From an uncultured Prevotella sp. (lineage in GTDB: Bacteria > Bacteroidota > Bacteroidia > Bacteroidales > Bacteroidaceae): a DNA stretch of 64,000 nt. The stretch covers positions 1 to 64,000 of the forward strand of contig CAMUYR010000013.1 of assembly GCA_947164965.1 (NCBI GenBank). The letters run 5' to 3'. The translations under genes and the position numbers were made by a program. Each line of letters starts with the position of its first letter. Position 1 is the first letter of the stretch. Below are positions 29,452 to 39,420 of this stretch, one piece after another. The notes beneath the pieces were generated by a model. The model saw only the letters and a list, made by a program, of their open reading frames with translations. It did no database searches and had not been told where the DNA came from.

Positions 29452-31488
29452 ATGAAATACTATAATAATATTAAATCCCTTTTGTGTGGTTCGCTGCTCC
29501 TGTTGGCATGCAGTGCTTCACTCACATCGTGCAAAGACTGGCTCGACAAGGATCCCGAGTCTATCGTTGCAGAGGATGAGGCATTCAAGAACTTCCGCAA
29601 TTTCCAGGGATATATAGAGGAAATCTACGACCTGATTCCTGATAAGCAGAAGGCCAACTACTGTACTTCATGGAATTGGGGTGACGACGCGCTTCACAAC
29701 CCAGAAGGCTATGCCCACATGGATCACCAGGTGGATCTTGGTAACTACCGTAACTGGTACACTAACAGCCAGTCTTGGCTGAATGGTAACTGGGATTCGC
29801 TGTGGAAAAGCTCATGGTACTGCATCCGTAAGTGTAACATGGGTATTGAGAATATCAAGTCGCTGGTAGGAACAGACGAGGAGCGCAACCTGTTGCTTGG
29901 ACAGATGTATTTCTTCCGTGCTTGGTGGCATTTCGAACTGATGTGCTATTTCGGTGGTCTGCCATATATTGATGAGGCATTTGCTGCTGACGCGATCCCC
30001 GAACTGCCACGCCTCTCTTTCCAGGAATGTGCAGACCGTTGTGCCGAGGACTTTTTAAGAGCGTACGACCTCCTTCCTTGGGATTGGGATGAGACATTGG
30101 CAGGTATGCAGACTTCGGGAAAGAACGACCTGCGTGTCGACAAGTTCATGGCTCTCTGTTATCTGGGTAAGGTGTACCTTTGGGCAGGTTCTCCTTTGAT
30201 GAAGGAGTTCGAGAAGACCAAGGATGGTGGCGTGGCCCAGCTGTTAGGTGCCAGCTCTAATGGTAAGACCTACGATTACGATATCGATTACTGTAAGAAG
30301 GCCGCTGAGGCCTTCGGTAAGGCACTTACGATGGTCATCAACAAGTCTGTCAAGTATCAGCTTGTCGGTTTCAGATATTCTGACATTTACAACCATACCA
30401 TGGATGAAAATGCTGAAAATTGCTACACAGATATCTTCTATACCATCAAGCAGAACTGGAAGATGCCAGGTTCTACGGAGGCTATCTTCCGTGGTGCATG
30501 CCCGGGAGTCAACTCCGCCCCTTGGAACTGCGCCAAGCTTTTTGGTCCTAAGGTTGATGGCCTTGTGGAGCATGACAACATCATTCATCACCCCACTGCC
30601 AACCTCGTAGACCAATACGGAATGGCTAACGGACAGCCCATCTATCTGGTAAGAAATGGCCAGTATGTGCTGAACGAGGCATCAGGCTGGGATCCAGAAC
30701 ATCCGTTTAAGGATCGTGACCCACGCTTCTATCACGATATCGTGTTCGATGGCTTCCACTATGTGCTGAACAGAGAGGGTATGACGGATGCCCAGAAGTC
30801 TCACGTGCTTGACTACTGCTCGCTTTACACCGGTGGTGCTATGCGTGAAATCGACCATGGCAGTGCTTCTGGCTATTTTATTCAGAAGCTGATTCCTCAC
30901 CAGTGCAACAAGGGTGACAAATGGTACGAATGGGATTACGCTATCCAGACCTATATCCCCTATATGCGTTTGGCTGACGTCTATCTGATGTATGCAGAGG
31001 CGAGGGCTGCTATTGCAACGACCATTACAGACATCAAGGACAGGCCTTCTTATTGTCCGCAGCTGTCGGCTGTTGAGGCCATCAATGCGCTCCGCGACCG
31101 CGTCAATACAGATGATTATCCCATGGAGCATGTACAGGCTAACCTGATGGACACCAAGGAGCACTTCATGGATGAGGTACGCCGCGAGCGTACTGTGGAG
31201 CTTTCGTTCGAGGGTTTCCGCTGGTGTGACCTTCAGCGTTGGTTGCTTTTGACCGAGCCTCCTTATACGACGAAATATTCTCATGAGTTCGAGCGTTTGG
31301 AATCTAATGACTGGTTCTATAATAGTAAGACTTTCGAACCACAGCACGATCCGAAGGATGCTAGAGTCGGTAACTTCCACAAGGAAGATATTATCACCCG
31401 CCGTTTCGAATCCAAGCACTACTGGTTCCCGCTTCCTGACCAAGATACCTATCTGTACGAAGGATTCCCTCAGAATCCAGGATGGTAA
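29452..31488 (+). CDS. SusD-like surface glycan-binding lipoprotein (XusB-type)
   Basis: 678 residues. Lipoprotein signal (LLACSASLTSCKDWLD) and the SusD/RagB fold: GQMYFFRAWWHFELM (helical TPR region), YADEA-type repeats and the conserved C-terminal RRERTVELSFEGFRWCDLQRW. The start at ATG 29452 is chosen because it begins the signal peptide; an upstream TTG is inside the repeat. It forms the lid of the SusC transporter and binds xylan chains. Confidence 0.94.
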   Translation: MKYYNNIKSLLCGSLLLLACSASLTSCKDWLDKDPESIVAEDEAFKNFRNFQGYIEEIYDLIPDKQKANYCTSWNWGDDALHNPEGYAHMDHQVDLGNYRNWYTNSQSWLNGNWDSLWKSSWYCIRKCNMGIENIKSLVGTDEERNLLLGQMYFFRAWWHFELMCYFGGLPYIDEAFAADAIPELPRLSFQECADRCAEDFLRAYDLLPWDWDETLAGMQTSGKNDLRVDKFMALCYLGKVYLWAGSPLMKEFEKTKDGGVAQLLGASSNGKTYDYDIDYCKKAAEAFGKALTMVINKSVKYQLVGFRYSDIYNHTMDENAENCYTDIFYTIKQNWKMPGSTEAIFRGACPGVNSAPWNCAKLFGPKVDGLVEHDNIIHHPTANLVDQYGMANGQPIYLVRNGQYVLNEASGWDPEHPFKDRDPRFYHDIVFDGFHYVLNREGMTDAQKSHVLDYCSLYTGGAMREIDHGSASGYFIQKLIPHQCNKGDKWYEWDYAIQTYIPYMRLADVYLMYAEARAAIATTITDIKDRPSYCPQLSAVEAINALRDRVNTDDYPMEHVQANLMDTKEHFMDEVRRERTVELSFEGFRWCDLQRWLLLTEPPYTTKYSHEFERLESNDWFYNSKTFEPQHDPKDARVGNFHKEDIITRRFESKHYWFPLPDQDTYLYEGFPQNPGW

Positions 31489-31490
31489 AA

Positions 31491-31523
31491 GAGTTAAGAG
31501 TTAAGAGTTAAGAATTAAGAATT
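31491..31523 (+). repeat. Heptad tandem repeat between susD and the second susC
   Basis: GAGTTAA three times, GAATTAA, then GAATT directly before the ATG at 31524. Confidence 0.75.
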
Positions 31524-34490
31524 ATGAAAAGAATGAAAATAAACATATTTCTCTTTGCCATGTTTGCAGTATCGTCATTGACGGCCAACGCCCAGGTCAC
31601 TGACGAGGCTGATACTATCGAGGTAAAAAAGAAAGTACATGTCGCTTTCCGTGACGTGGATGCCGACCATCTTCTCGGAGGTGTTTCCTATGTCGACATG
31701 GAAGAGCTGTCGAAGAAGGATTATACAATGGGTAGTCTTGAAGACATGCTCGGGCTTGTCGGGGGATGGAATGGCAATAACCTGTGGGGTATGGACAACG
31801 AACGTCTGGACAATAACGACAACAGCAACCTGCCGTTGGTCATTATTGATGGTGTGAAGCGTCCGTCTAACAATGTGTTGCCTTCTGAAATAGAGCAGAT
31901 TACCTTCTTGAAGGGTGCACAGGCAGTCGTACTCTATGGTTCCAAGGGTGCCAAGGGTGCTATTGTGATTACCACCAAGCGTGGTAAGGTAGATGGTCTT
32001 CAGATTACAGCCAACGCCAATACCGGCTTCCACTTTGCCAAGGAATTCCCTGAGTATTTGGGTTCCGCAGAATACATGACACTCTACAGAGAGGCGTTAA
32101 CGAATGATGGAATCGCTATTCCTGAAAAGTATTCTTTGCAGAATATTTATAACCACGCATCCGGACAGAATCCCTACCGTTATCCCAATGTCAACTACTA
32201 TTCAGACGAGTATGTCCGCAAGGCCTATAACCGTTCTGAAGGCACATTGGAGATTCAGGGTGGTGGCACGCGTGCTCATTTCTACACGAATATCAACTAC
32301 TATCGCCATGAGGATCTTCTGAACTTTGGCCCAGCCAAAGACAACTATACCGATCGTTTCAGCGTACGCGGTAATGTAGACCTCGTTGTGAACAAGGTGA
32401 TCAAGGGTTTTGCCAATGCTAGCGCTACCTTCTACAATGAACACAAGAACAAAGGTAATTTCTGGGGTGAGGCATCTACCATGCGTCCCAACTTCCCTGA
32501 GAATGCTGCACCGCTGATCCCCATCGATATGATTGATCCGAATGCTAGCAAGGCGCTTGCTACCTTGGGTAAGTCACTCAACCTGCTCGATGGCAAATAT
32601 TTCCCTGGTGGTACAAAAGCCACCCAGACAAATGCCATTGCGGACTGCTATTTCGGTGGTGAAATACAAGCTGTTAGCCGTCAGTTCCAGTTCGATGCTG
32701 GTATCATCTACGATATGAACAAGTTCGTAAATGGCTTGTCATTTAAGACGCTGTTCTCGATTGACTACGCTGCCAGTTACAGTCTAGCATATAATAATAA
32801 GTATGCAGTATTCATCCCGACTTGGAGTAACTATAACTCTGAGGATGCGATTGTGGCTCTTACCCAGCAGAATGACGAGGTCGTGACAGGTCACATGAGC
32901 CAGTCGGACAGTAAATATCGCCAGACCATCAGCTGGAACGGTCATTTTGACTACGACCATACCTTTGCAGGCAAGCACCATGTTACAGGTATGCTGCTCG
33001 CTAATATGTATACCACGACGGCCAGTGGCACTTACCATCGTTATGCTAATGCCAACTTAGGCCTGCAGGCAGGTTACGATTATATGGGCCGTTACTTCGC
33101 TGAGGTGTCATTGGCTGGCGTGCATTCATCCCGATTGGCAGAGGGACATCGCGAAGCCATCTCTCCTTCTTTCACGATTGGTTGGAACATTGCCAAGGAG
33201 AAGTTTATGAAGGGAAGCTTTGTAGATGACTTGTTGATCAGTGCCTCTTATAGCAATCTGAATGAGGATATTGATGTCTACATGGGTGAGAAATACTATT
33301 ATCTCTACGATGCATTATGGTCTACGGGTGGTAGCGGTTTCTCTTGGAACGAAGGTTCTACTGCAAACTTGACTTATTCTACAGCGGGTAGCAATCCTTC
33401 ACTTGACTTTATTCATCGCAAGGAATGGTCTTTCAGCCTGCGTGGTTCGTTCTTTAACAGGTTGATTACCACCAACCTGACCTACTTTAATACGGATATG
33501 GATGGCTTTATTATCCAGAACCCGACGAACTTCCCCTCTTACTTGGCAGGTGGTCTCTCTGGCAGTTCATTCAAACCGACCATCAATAACAATATCCAGA
33601 ACCGTAAGGGTCTTGACTTCAGTATCACGGCTCACAAGAAATTTGGTCAGATCGACGCACAATTGGGTGTGGTTGGTACCTATCTCAAGACAGAGTGGAA
33701 GAAGTATGATGAAACTATAGATCCTACAGCACCAGACAAACATACTGAGGGCCAAGCTCTTGATGCCATTTGGGGCTTTAACTGCCAGGGATTCTATACG
33801 GCAGATGATTTTGATTACGATGCAGAAAAAGGCACGTACACCTTAAAAGCTGGTCTTCCTAAATCAGCACTTAATGGTAGTGCCAATCTCCAGCCAGGTG
33901 ACTTGAAGTACGAAGATGTAAACGGTGACGGTCGAATTGACGCCAAAGATATGGTTGTTCTTGGCAAATCAGGTGATATTGTCTTTTTGAATAGTAGCGG
34001 AAGACCAGAAAGAACTGGTATGGGTTCTATTGGCGCACCTCTCACACTGGGTATCAACCTCACGTTGAAATATAAGAACTGGACACTCTTTGTGTTGGGT
34101 AATGGCCAGTTTGGTGCTAAAGGCATGAAGAACGGCAGTTACTACTTTATGAGTGGTGATGCTAAATATTCTGTCAATGTCCGTAATCGTTGGACGTCAG
34201 AGACTGCTAACACGGCAACTCATCCTCGTCTGACTACCATGGCAACGTCTAATGGTGAGGCTTCAACCTTCTGGCTCTACAGCACCGATCGCTTCAATCT
34301 CCGCAAAGTACAGCTGACCTACGACTTCCCGAAAGAGATGTTTGAAGGAAAGATTGTTAAGGCTCTCTCTATTTATGTAAACGGAAACGACCTCCTCACG
34401 ATTGCAAAGGAGCGCAAGTTGATGGAGACAAGCGTTGGCTATGCACCACAGACTCGTTTCTATAATCTTGGTGTGAAAGTTACGCTTTAA
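31524..34490 (+). CDS. Second SusC-like TonB-dependent transporter (XusC-type), no N-terminal carboxypeptidase-like domain
   Basis: 988 residues. Signal peptide (FLFAMFAVSSLTANAQ), then a short linker and directly a plug domain (LEDMLGLVGGWNG, LPLVIIDGVKRP, GAKGAIVITTKRG) and a barrel ending in YNLGVKVTL. The carboxypeptidase-regulatory-like domain present in the first SusC is absent, as is an obvious LEEVVVVGYG box. The barrel also contains EDVNGDGRIDAKDM, a calcium-binding-like loop often found in SusC proteins. It pairs with the SusD that follows. Confidence 0.93.
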   Translation: MKRMKINIFLFAMFAVSSLTANAQVTDEADTIEVKKKVHVAFRDVDADHLLGGVSYVDMEELSKKDYTMGSLEDMLGLVGGWNGNNLWGMDNERLDNNDNSNLPLVIIDGVKRPSNNVLPSEIEQITFLKGAQAVVLYGSKGAKGAIVITTKRGKVDGLQITANANTGFHFAKEFPEYLGSAEYMTLYREALTNDGIAIPEKYSLQNIYNHASGQNPYRYPNVNYYSDEYVRKAYNRSEGTLEIQGGGTRAHFYTNINYYRHEDLLNFGPAKDNYTDRFSVRGNVDLVVNKVIKGFANASATFYNEHKNKGNFWGEASTMRPNFPENAAPLIPIDMIDPNASKALATLGKSLNLLDGKYFPGGTKATQTNAIADCYFGGEIQAVSRQFQFDAGIIYDMNKFVNGLSFKTLFSIDYAASYSLAYNNKYAVFIPTWSNYNSEDAIVALTQQNDEVVTGHMSQSDSKYRQTISWNGHFDYDHTFAGKHHVTGMLLANMYTTTASGTYHRYANANLGLQAGYDYMGRYFAEVSLAGVHSSRLAEGHREAISPSFTIGWNIAKEKFMKGSFVDDLLISASYSNLNEDIDVYMGEKYYYLYDALWSTGGSGFSWNEGSTANLTYSTAGSNPSLDFIHRKEWSFSLRGSFFNRLITTNLTYFNTDMDGFIIQNPTNFPSYLAGGLSGSSFKPTINNNIQNRKGLDFSITAHKKFGQIDAQLGVVGTYLKTEWKKYDETIDPTAPDKHTEGQALDAIWGFNCQGFYTADDFDYDAEKGTYTLKAGLPKSALNGSANLQPGDLKYEDVNGDGRIDAKDMVVLGKSGDIVFLNSSGRPERTGMGSIGAPLTLGINLTLKYKNWTLFVLGNGQFGAKGMKNGSYYFMSGDAKYSVNVRNRWTSETANTATHPRLTTMATSNGEASTFWLYSTDRFNLRKVQLTYDFPKEMFEGKIVKALSIYVNGNDLLTIAKERKLMETSVGYAPQTRFYNLGVKVTL

Positions 34491-34494
34491 TTCT

Positions 34495-34526
34495 AATTGA
34501 CAATTGATAATTGAAAATTGAAAATT
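34495..34526 (+). repeat. Heptad tandem repeat between the second susC and susD
   Basis: AATTGAC, AATTGAT, AATTGAA, AATTGAA, AATT and then the ATG at 34527. Confidence 0.75.
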
Positions 34527-36344
34527 ATGAAGACAAAAAATATTATATTCTATTTGATTGGTCTCCTCGCTTTCTGCTCATGCCAAGACATGTTTGAGCC
34601 TGCGGATGAAAACAACAGACAGGAGGATGCCATGTATGAGGAGTCAAAGTATGCAGACGGACTGCTGATGTACGGCTATGGTCGTCTTCCATATCTCACG
34701 ACCACCCAGACGGACATTGCCACAGATGATGCTGTAAGCAACAATCAAAGTAATAATTATCTGCTGATGGCCACCGGTACATGGGCATCAGACAACAACC
34801 CGATGTCTGTATGGGACCAGTGTAAGGATGGTATTCAGTATATCAACCTCTTTCTTTCGAAAGTGGAGAAGGTGAAGTGGGCTCCCAGTGCTGTTTCTAA
34901 GCAGCAGATGTTCATTGACCGTCTGAAAGGCGAGGCCTTTGGCCTTCGCGCGATTCTCTATTACTATTTGCTTCAGGCTCATGGTGGTTATGCTGATGAT
35001 GGTGAACTCTACGGTGTACCCTTGCTGACAACGCCTGAAGACGGTAGCTCAGACTTCAACCAGCCACGCGCTACTTTTGCTGACTGTGTGAAACAGTGTT
35101 TTGATGACTGCGACAGCGCTATGGCACTGCTTCCTGATGATTATAAAAATATTTCTACGGATGCAGAGATTCCCGCTAAGTATAAGGCAATAGGTGCTTA
35201 TGTAACCAGTTACAACCTTGTGTTCGGTGATAAGGCCCAAGGTCTCTTGTCTGGTAAGGTGGCTGAGGCAACAAAGGCACAGATTGCCCTGCTCGCAGCC
35301 AGTCCAGCCTTCCGTGAAAAGAGTGGTGTCACTTCTGCTCAGGCTGCAACGCTCTGTGCCAATGTGCTCAAGCGCATTGGTGGTTTAGAGGGTTTTGACA
35401 AGACAGGTAACAGAGACTGGTATAATTCTTCTTTTAAGTCCATGATTGAAACGGTGACTAATCCAGAGATTCTCTGGCGTGAAGACCGTCATAAGAATGC
35501 AGACCAGGAAAGAGAGAATTTCCCACCGACGCTGTATGGTAGTGGTCGTGTCAACCCGTCACAGAACCTCGTGGATGCTTTCCCGATGCGCAGTGGTCGT
35601 CCTATCACAGATCCCGCTTCTGGTTATAATCCTAAGGATCCATACGCCAGCCGTGACCCTCGTCTTGATCTCACGATCCTCTATAACGGCAGAACATTAA
35701 GGAAGAGTGAAATTATCACAGGACTCTATCCAAATGACAAAAACGAGACGGATGACAACTGGAACACCACTAACAAATCAACACGTACCGGCTATTACCT
35801 GTTGAAACTGCTGCGTGATGACGTTAGTCCACTGTCAAGCTCGCTTATCGAGCAACAGCACATCTATCCTCGTATCCGTTATACAGAACTGTTCCTAGCT
35901 TATGCTGAAGCAGCCAACGATGCATGGGGACCAAAGGCTGATCCAACAGGTGTTGGCTTCACCGCTTACGATGTCATCAAGGCTATCCGTGACCGTGCAG
36001 GACTCGGTACCGACGAGTATGGAATGCCACTTCCTGAAGGAGATGCCTATTTGGAAGAGTGTGCTGCAGATCAGGCTAAGATGACCAATCTGATCCGTAA
36101 CGAGCGCCGTCTTGAACTCTGCTTTGAGAATAAGCGTTTCTGGGACCTCCGTCGTTGGATGTTGCCATTGAATGAGACAGTGAGGGGTATGAAGATTACC
36201 CGCAACGAAGAAACACTTGAGCTTACCTATACCATCGAAGATGTTGAGGTACGTCAGTATGACAACGCTTATCAGTGCTATGGCCCCATTCCGAAGGGTG
36301 AAGTGCTCAAATGGAGCAATCTTAAACAAAACAAGGGCTGGTAA
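34527..36344 (+). CDS. Second SusD-like surface glycan-binding lipoprotein (XusD-type)
   Basis: 605 residues. Lipoprotein signal with Cys in FCSCQDMFEP, SusD helices (RLKGEAFGLRAILYYYLLQAHGG) and the signature RNERRLELCFENKRFWDLRRW. ATG 34527 begins the signal peptide; upstream TTG codons are repeat units. Partner of the second SusC. Two SusC/SusD pairs in series are the hallmark of the xylan xus cluster. Confidence 0.94.
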   Translation: MKTKNIIFYLIGLLAFCSCQDMFEPADENNRQEDAMYEESKYADGLLMYGYGRLPYLTTTQTDIATDDAVSNNQSNNYLLMATGTWASDNNPMSVWDQCKDGIQYINLFLSKVEKVKWAPSAVSKQQMFIDRLKGEAFGLRAILYYYLLQAHGGYADDGELYGVPLLTTPEDGSSDFNQPRATFADCVKQCFDDCDSAMALLPDDYKNISTDAEIPAKYKAIGAYVTSYNLVFGDKAQGLLSGKVAEATKAQIALLAASPAFREKSGVTSAQAATLCANVLKRIGGLEGFDKTGNRDWYNSSFKSMIETVTNPEILWREDRHKNADQERENFPPTLYGSGRVNPSQNLVDAFPMRSGRPITDPASGYNPKDPYASRDPRLDLTILYNGRTLRKSEIITGLYPNDKNETDDNWNTTNKSTRTGYYLLKLLRDDVSPLSSSLIEQQHIYPRIRYTELFLAYAEAANDAWGPKADPTGVGFTAYDVIKAIRDRAGLGTDEYGMPLPEGDAYLEECAADQAKMTNLIRNERRLELCFENKRFWDLRRWMLPLNETVRGMKITRNEETLELTYTIEDVEVRQYDNAYQCYGPIPKGEVLKWSNLKQNKGW

Positions 36345-36353
36345 TAAGGTGAA

Positions 36354-36388
36354 AATTGATAATTGAAAATTGATAATTGAAAATGACA
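36354..36388 (+). repeat. Heptad tandem repeat between the second susD and the next lipoprotein gene
   Basis: AATTGAT, AATTGAA, AATTGAT, AATTGAA and AATGACA, a few bases before the ATG at 36392. Confidence 0.7.
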
Positions 36389-36391
36389 ATT

Positions 36392-37594
36392 ATGAAACTG
36401 AAGAAATATATATACGGTGTAGCTTTGGGAGCGCTTTCTCTCACCTATGCATCATGCTATAATGCTGATAAGGAGTTCCCAGACTACGAAGGAGGTACAA
36501 CAGCCTACTTCGCCTATCAGTTCCCAGTACGTACGCTCATATTGGGTAACGACATTTACGACAACACGCTCGACAATGATCACAAATGTCGTATTTGGGC
36601 AACGATGGGTGGCGCCTATGGCGGACGTGACGCTGTGGTGGACATTACTGTTGATGAGTCGCTTTGCGACAGTCTCTATTTTATGGATGCAGCCGGAAAT
36701 TCTGCAGAGAAAGTGCGTCCGATGCCATCAGCATACTATAATCTGTTGAGTAATTCTATTCCTTATAATGGTGATTCTCGCGGTTATGTAGAGGTGCAGT
36801 TTACAGATGCTTTCTTTGCTGATCCGAAGGCTGCAGAAAATACCTATGTCATTCCGCTGTTGATGACGGACGTCAAAGGTATTGACCATATTCTCACCGG
36901 AACACCCCGTGAAGGTCTCTCTCCCTCTCGTACCAATACTGAGGATTGGGAAGTATTAGCCAAGGACTATGTGCTTTATTGTGTGAAGTATAAAAACCCA
37001 TGGGATGCTAAGTATATCCGCCGTGGTGTTGACAATATAACAGAAAACGGAACAACCACACAGGTAGTCCGTAAGGACTTCTCATTGGTTAACACAGATA
37101 CTGAGCGTTACAAGGAGAACCCTGTGAATGCAAACGACGAAATATGCGGTATCACCACGAGGAATATGACACAGGCTAACTTCCCATTATCCATCAATAT
37201 TGGTAAAGATGCATCAGGAGATGCTAGACCTTCTCAAAGCTGTAGCCTTTTGCTTACATTTAATGGCGACAATTGCACCATTTCCAGTGAAGATACCGAG
37301 GTGCCTTCTACCGGTTCCGGTGAATTTATCAAGAATGGAAGCGGTTTGAAAGAATACAAGGACTACCAATGGGAAGGGGTTGGTAAGGCTGACCAGCGCG
37401 ACATTCTCCGCCTTAACTACAATGTGACCTTCAAGAAAGGAAGAGTCATCGGTAAAAAGATAGTTAATGGCAAAGAGGTAGATTGGATTCTTGAGAACGA
37501 CGTGACGGTGTCCGCAACTGATACACTTGTTGTTCAGACGCGTGAGTCGAACAAGAAGGTGTTCTTCTCAACAAAGTACCATAAAAAGGATTAA
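36392..37594 (+). CDS. Outer-membrane lipoprotein of the xylan locus (XusE position, DUF1735-type)
   Basis: 400 residues from ATG 36392, with a lipoprotein signal ending at Cys (LTYASCYNADKEF). The N-terminal part (FPVRTLILGND, then an Ig-like strand pattern) resembles the DUF1735/BT_3987-type domain of surface glycan-binding proteins; the C-terminal part is beta-rich. Its position between SusD and the GH10-related gene is that of xusE. It probably binds glycan at the cell surface; no catalytic motif is visible. Confidence 0.75.
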   Translation: MKLKKYIYGVALGALSLTYASCYNADKEFPDYEGGTTAYFAYQFPVRTLILGNDIYDNTLDNDHKCRIWATMGGAYGGRDAVVDITVDESLCDSLYFMDAAGNSAEKVRPMPSAYYNLLSNSIPYNGDSRGYVEVQFTDAFFADPKAAENTYVIPLLMTDVKGIDHILTGTPREGLSPSRTNTEDWEVLAKDYVLYCVKYKNPWDAKYIRRGVDNITENGTTTQVVRKDFSLVNTDTERYKENPVNANDEICGITTRNMTQANFPLSINIGKDASGDARPSQSCSLLLTFNGDNCTISSEDTEVPSTGSGEFIKNGSGLKEYKDYQWEGVGKADQRDILRLNYNVTFKKGRVIGKKIVNGKEVDWILENDVTVSATDTLVVQTRESNKKVFFSTKYHKKD

Positions 37595-37621
37595 GGTTAA
37601 TGAAGTTAAAGAAATTAGATT

Positions 37622-39274
37622 ATGAATAAGATTTTTAGAAACTTATCTCTGTTTTTGGCTACTGGAGCACTTGTCGTGTCCTGTGCCGACTATAATGAGA
37701 CAGGTAATTTCAAGGCTGACCCTGATCCGACAGTCGTAGTCCCTTATCAGGATTTGGCTCCTGTAAAGTCATATATTGACAGAGCGCAGTATCCCAATCT
37801 GTCGCTTGGTGCTCAGCTTAAGGTGGCTGACTTTAATAAGCAGGAAATGGCACATGCTGCAGCGGTGACCAATTTCGACGATGTAGCTTTCGGCACCACT
37901 CTGATGTCAGGTGCTATTGTCAACGCCAGAGGTGTGATGAACTTCCTCGATATGAAGGACCTGCTCGATCATGTGCAGGAAATCGGCGGCAAGGTCTTCG
38001 GCAGTCCGCTTTTTGCCAATGCCAATCAGGCTGACGAATGGTTGGCTACGCTGACCGCTCCTATTGAGATTCCTGTGGACTATCAAGAAGGTAAGGCGGT
38101 CAACTTCAACGACATGCCAGTAGGTAAATACGGTGACTATGCTACATCGAAAGCTTCTATTGTGAAATATGATGATCAGAATGTGCTTAAAATTGGTTCT
38201 CAAGCACAAGTCAACATCATTGATGGTTTCGAAGTAGATCCTTTGGCTAAATACACCGCAACATTCTGGGCTAAAGCTGATAAGGACATTACATTTGATG
38301 TCAATTTCTCTGGCAACAAGGTGACAGGTAGCGGTACTAACGGTAAGTGGCCACTCAAGCAGGGCAAATGGACCAAGATAGTCGTTGAGGCCCAAAGTGC
38401 AGAAGGAGAAACGGACGGCTACTTACGTATTGAAACAGCTCGTGGTATCACCGTTTATATCCAGAAGGTACAGGTGGGCTACTATCCTGACAACCACCGT
38501 CCACAGACAGCCCAAGAACTCAGTGACACAATCAATTATGCTGTCAAGGCATGGAGCGAGGGTGTGATGAAGATTAATGAAGGTCGTATCACCTCTTTCG
38601 ACCTCATTGACGAACCTCTCGATGTTAAGTCTGAATTGGATAACGGCAAATTCGACATCAAGCACGCTACTGACAAGATTTTCTGGCAAGACATTCTTGG
38701 CAGCGAGAACTATGCTCCTGTAGTTGCCAGGGAAGCTCGCAAGGCATTCGAAGAGTTTGATGGTGACCCAGCTGCACTGAAGTTCTTTATCAGTGAGACA
38801 GGTCTTGAGGATAGCAAGAAGCTGGAAAGTCTTAAATACTGGATTGGTATCTGGGACAACAATGGTGCCCAAATTGACGGTATCAATGCCAAGGTGAACC
38901 TTACATATAGCGAAGATGCAACAACCCTGGCAGCTAACAAGGCAACGATTGACAATCTTTTGGATAATCTGGCTGCTACCGGTAAACTGATTCGTCTCTC
39001 TAACTTCGACATCAAATATAAGGATGCTACTGGTGCCTCTGTCTCTGCAAAAGATATCACAGATGTTCAGCGTCAGCAATTGGCCGACTTTTATGCTTAC
39101 GTCATCAAGAGCTATATGACCAAGATTCCTAACGACAAACAGGCAGGTATCTGTAAAGCTAATATGGTTGATACGGGCGATCCTGTAGGTCTTTGGGCAA
39201 TCGATAGCAAAACCAAGGACTGGGTGCGCACAGCCACTTACGAGGCATTCTGCAAAGCACTGAGTGGACAATAA
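37622..39274 (+). CDS. GH10-related lipoprotein with inserted carbohydrate-binding module, probably catalytically inactive
   Basis: 550 residues, lipoprotein Cys21 (VVSCADYN). It follows the plan of surface GH10 xylanases of Bacteroidetes xylan loci: a split GH10 barrel (about 45-150 and 295-548) with a binding module inserted at about 155-290. Key residues are altered. The acid/base region reads DLIDEP (Glu331 kept), but the nucleophile motif SELD reads SNFD, giving Asn461. The conserved GHTLxWH segment reads GSPLFANA, and the usual late Trp of TVWSP is lost (ICKANMVD). It most likely binds xylan rather than cutting it. It ends at a large imperfect hairpin. Confidence 0.82.
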   Translation: MNKIFRNLSLFLATGALVVSCADYNETGNFKADPDPTVVVPYQDLAPVKSYIDRAQYPNLSLGAQLKVADFNKQEMAHAAAVTNFDDVAFGTTLMSGAIVNARGVMNFLDMKDLLDHVQEIGGKVFGSPLFANANQADEWLATLTAPIEIPVDYQEGKAVNFNDMPVGKYGDYATSKASIVKYDDQNVLKIGSQAQVNIIDGFEVDPLAKYTATFWAKADKDITFDVNFSGNKVTGSGTNGKWPLKQGKWTKIVVEAQSAEGETDGYLRIETARGITVYIQKVQVGYYPDNHRPQTAQELSDTINYAVKAWSEGVMKINEGRITSFDLIDEPLDVKSELDNGKFDIKHATDKIFWQDILGSENYAPVVAREARKAFEEFDGDPAALKFFISETGLEDSKKLESLKYWIGIWDNNGAQIDGINAKVNLTYSEDATTLAANKATIDNLLDNLAATGKLIRLSNFDIKYKDATGASVSAKDITDVQRQQLADFYAYVIKSYMTKIPNDKQAGICKANMVDTGDPVGLWAIDSKTKDWVRTATYEAFCKALSGQ

Positions 39275-39288
39275 GGAACTAACTGACA

Positions 39289-39340
39289 GATAATTTGCCA
39301 GTGAACAAGAGGAAGTATTCTGATTTTCCTGGCAATTATC
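39289..39340 (+). terminator. Long imperfect hairpin after the first half of the xylan locus
   Basis: Arms 39289-39301 and 39329-39340 pair with one bulged T. The loop can pair further (AGGAA with TTCCT). The T run after it is weak, so it may be a partial terminator or an mRNA-stabilising hairpin. The rest of the 146-bp gap shows no clear promoter. Confidence 0.5.
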
Positions 39341-39420
39341 TTTCAAATAATCTCTAGAAAACAATATTAATTTACGTTTTATTTAATTCACTTATTTATT
39401 AATCTAAAATTATTTCTATT

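Noticed and set aside
37622..39274. Annotation as an active endo-xylanase
   Set aside because: The nucleophile Glu and several active-site residues of GH10 are replaced.
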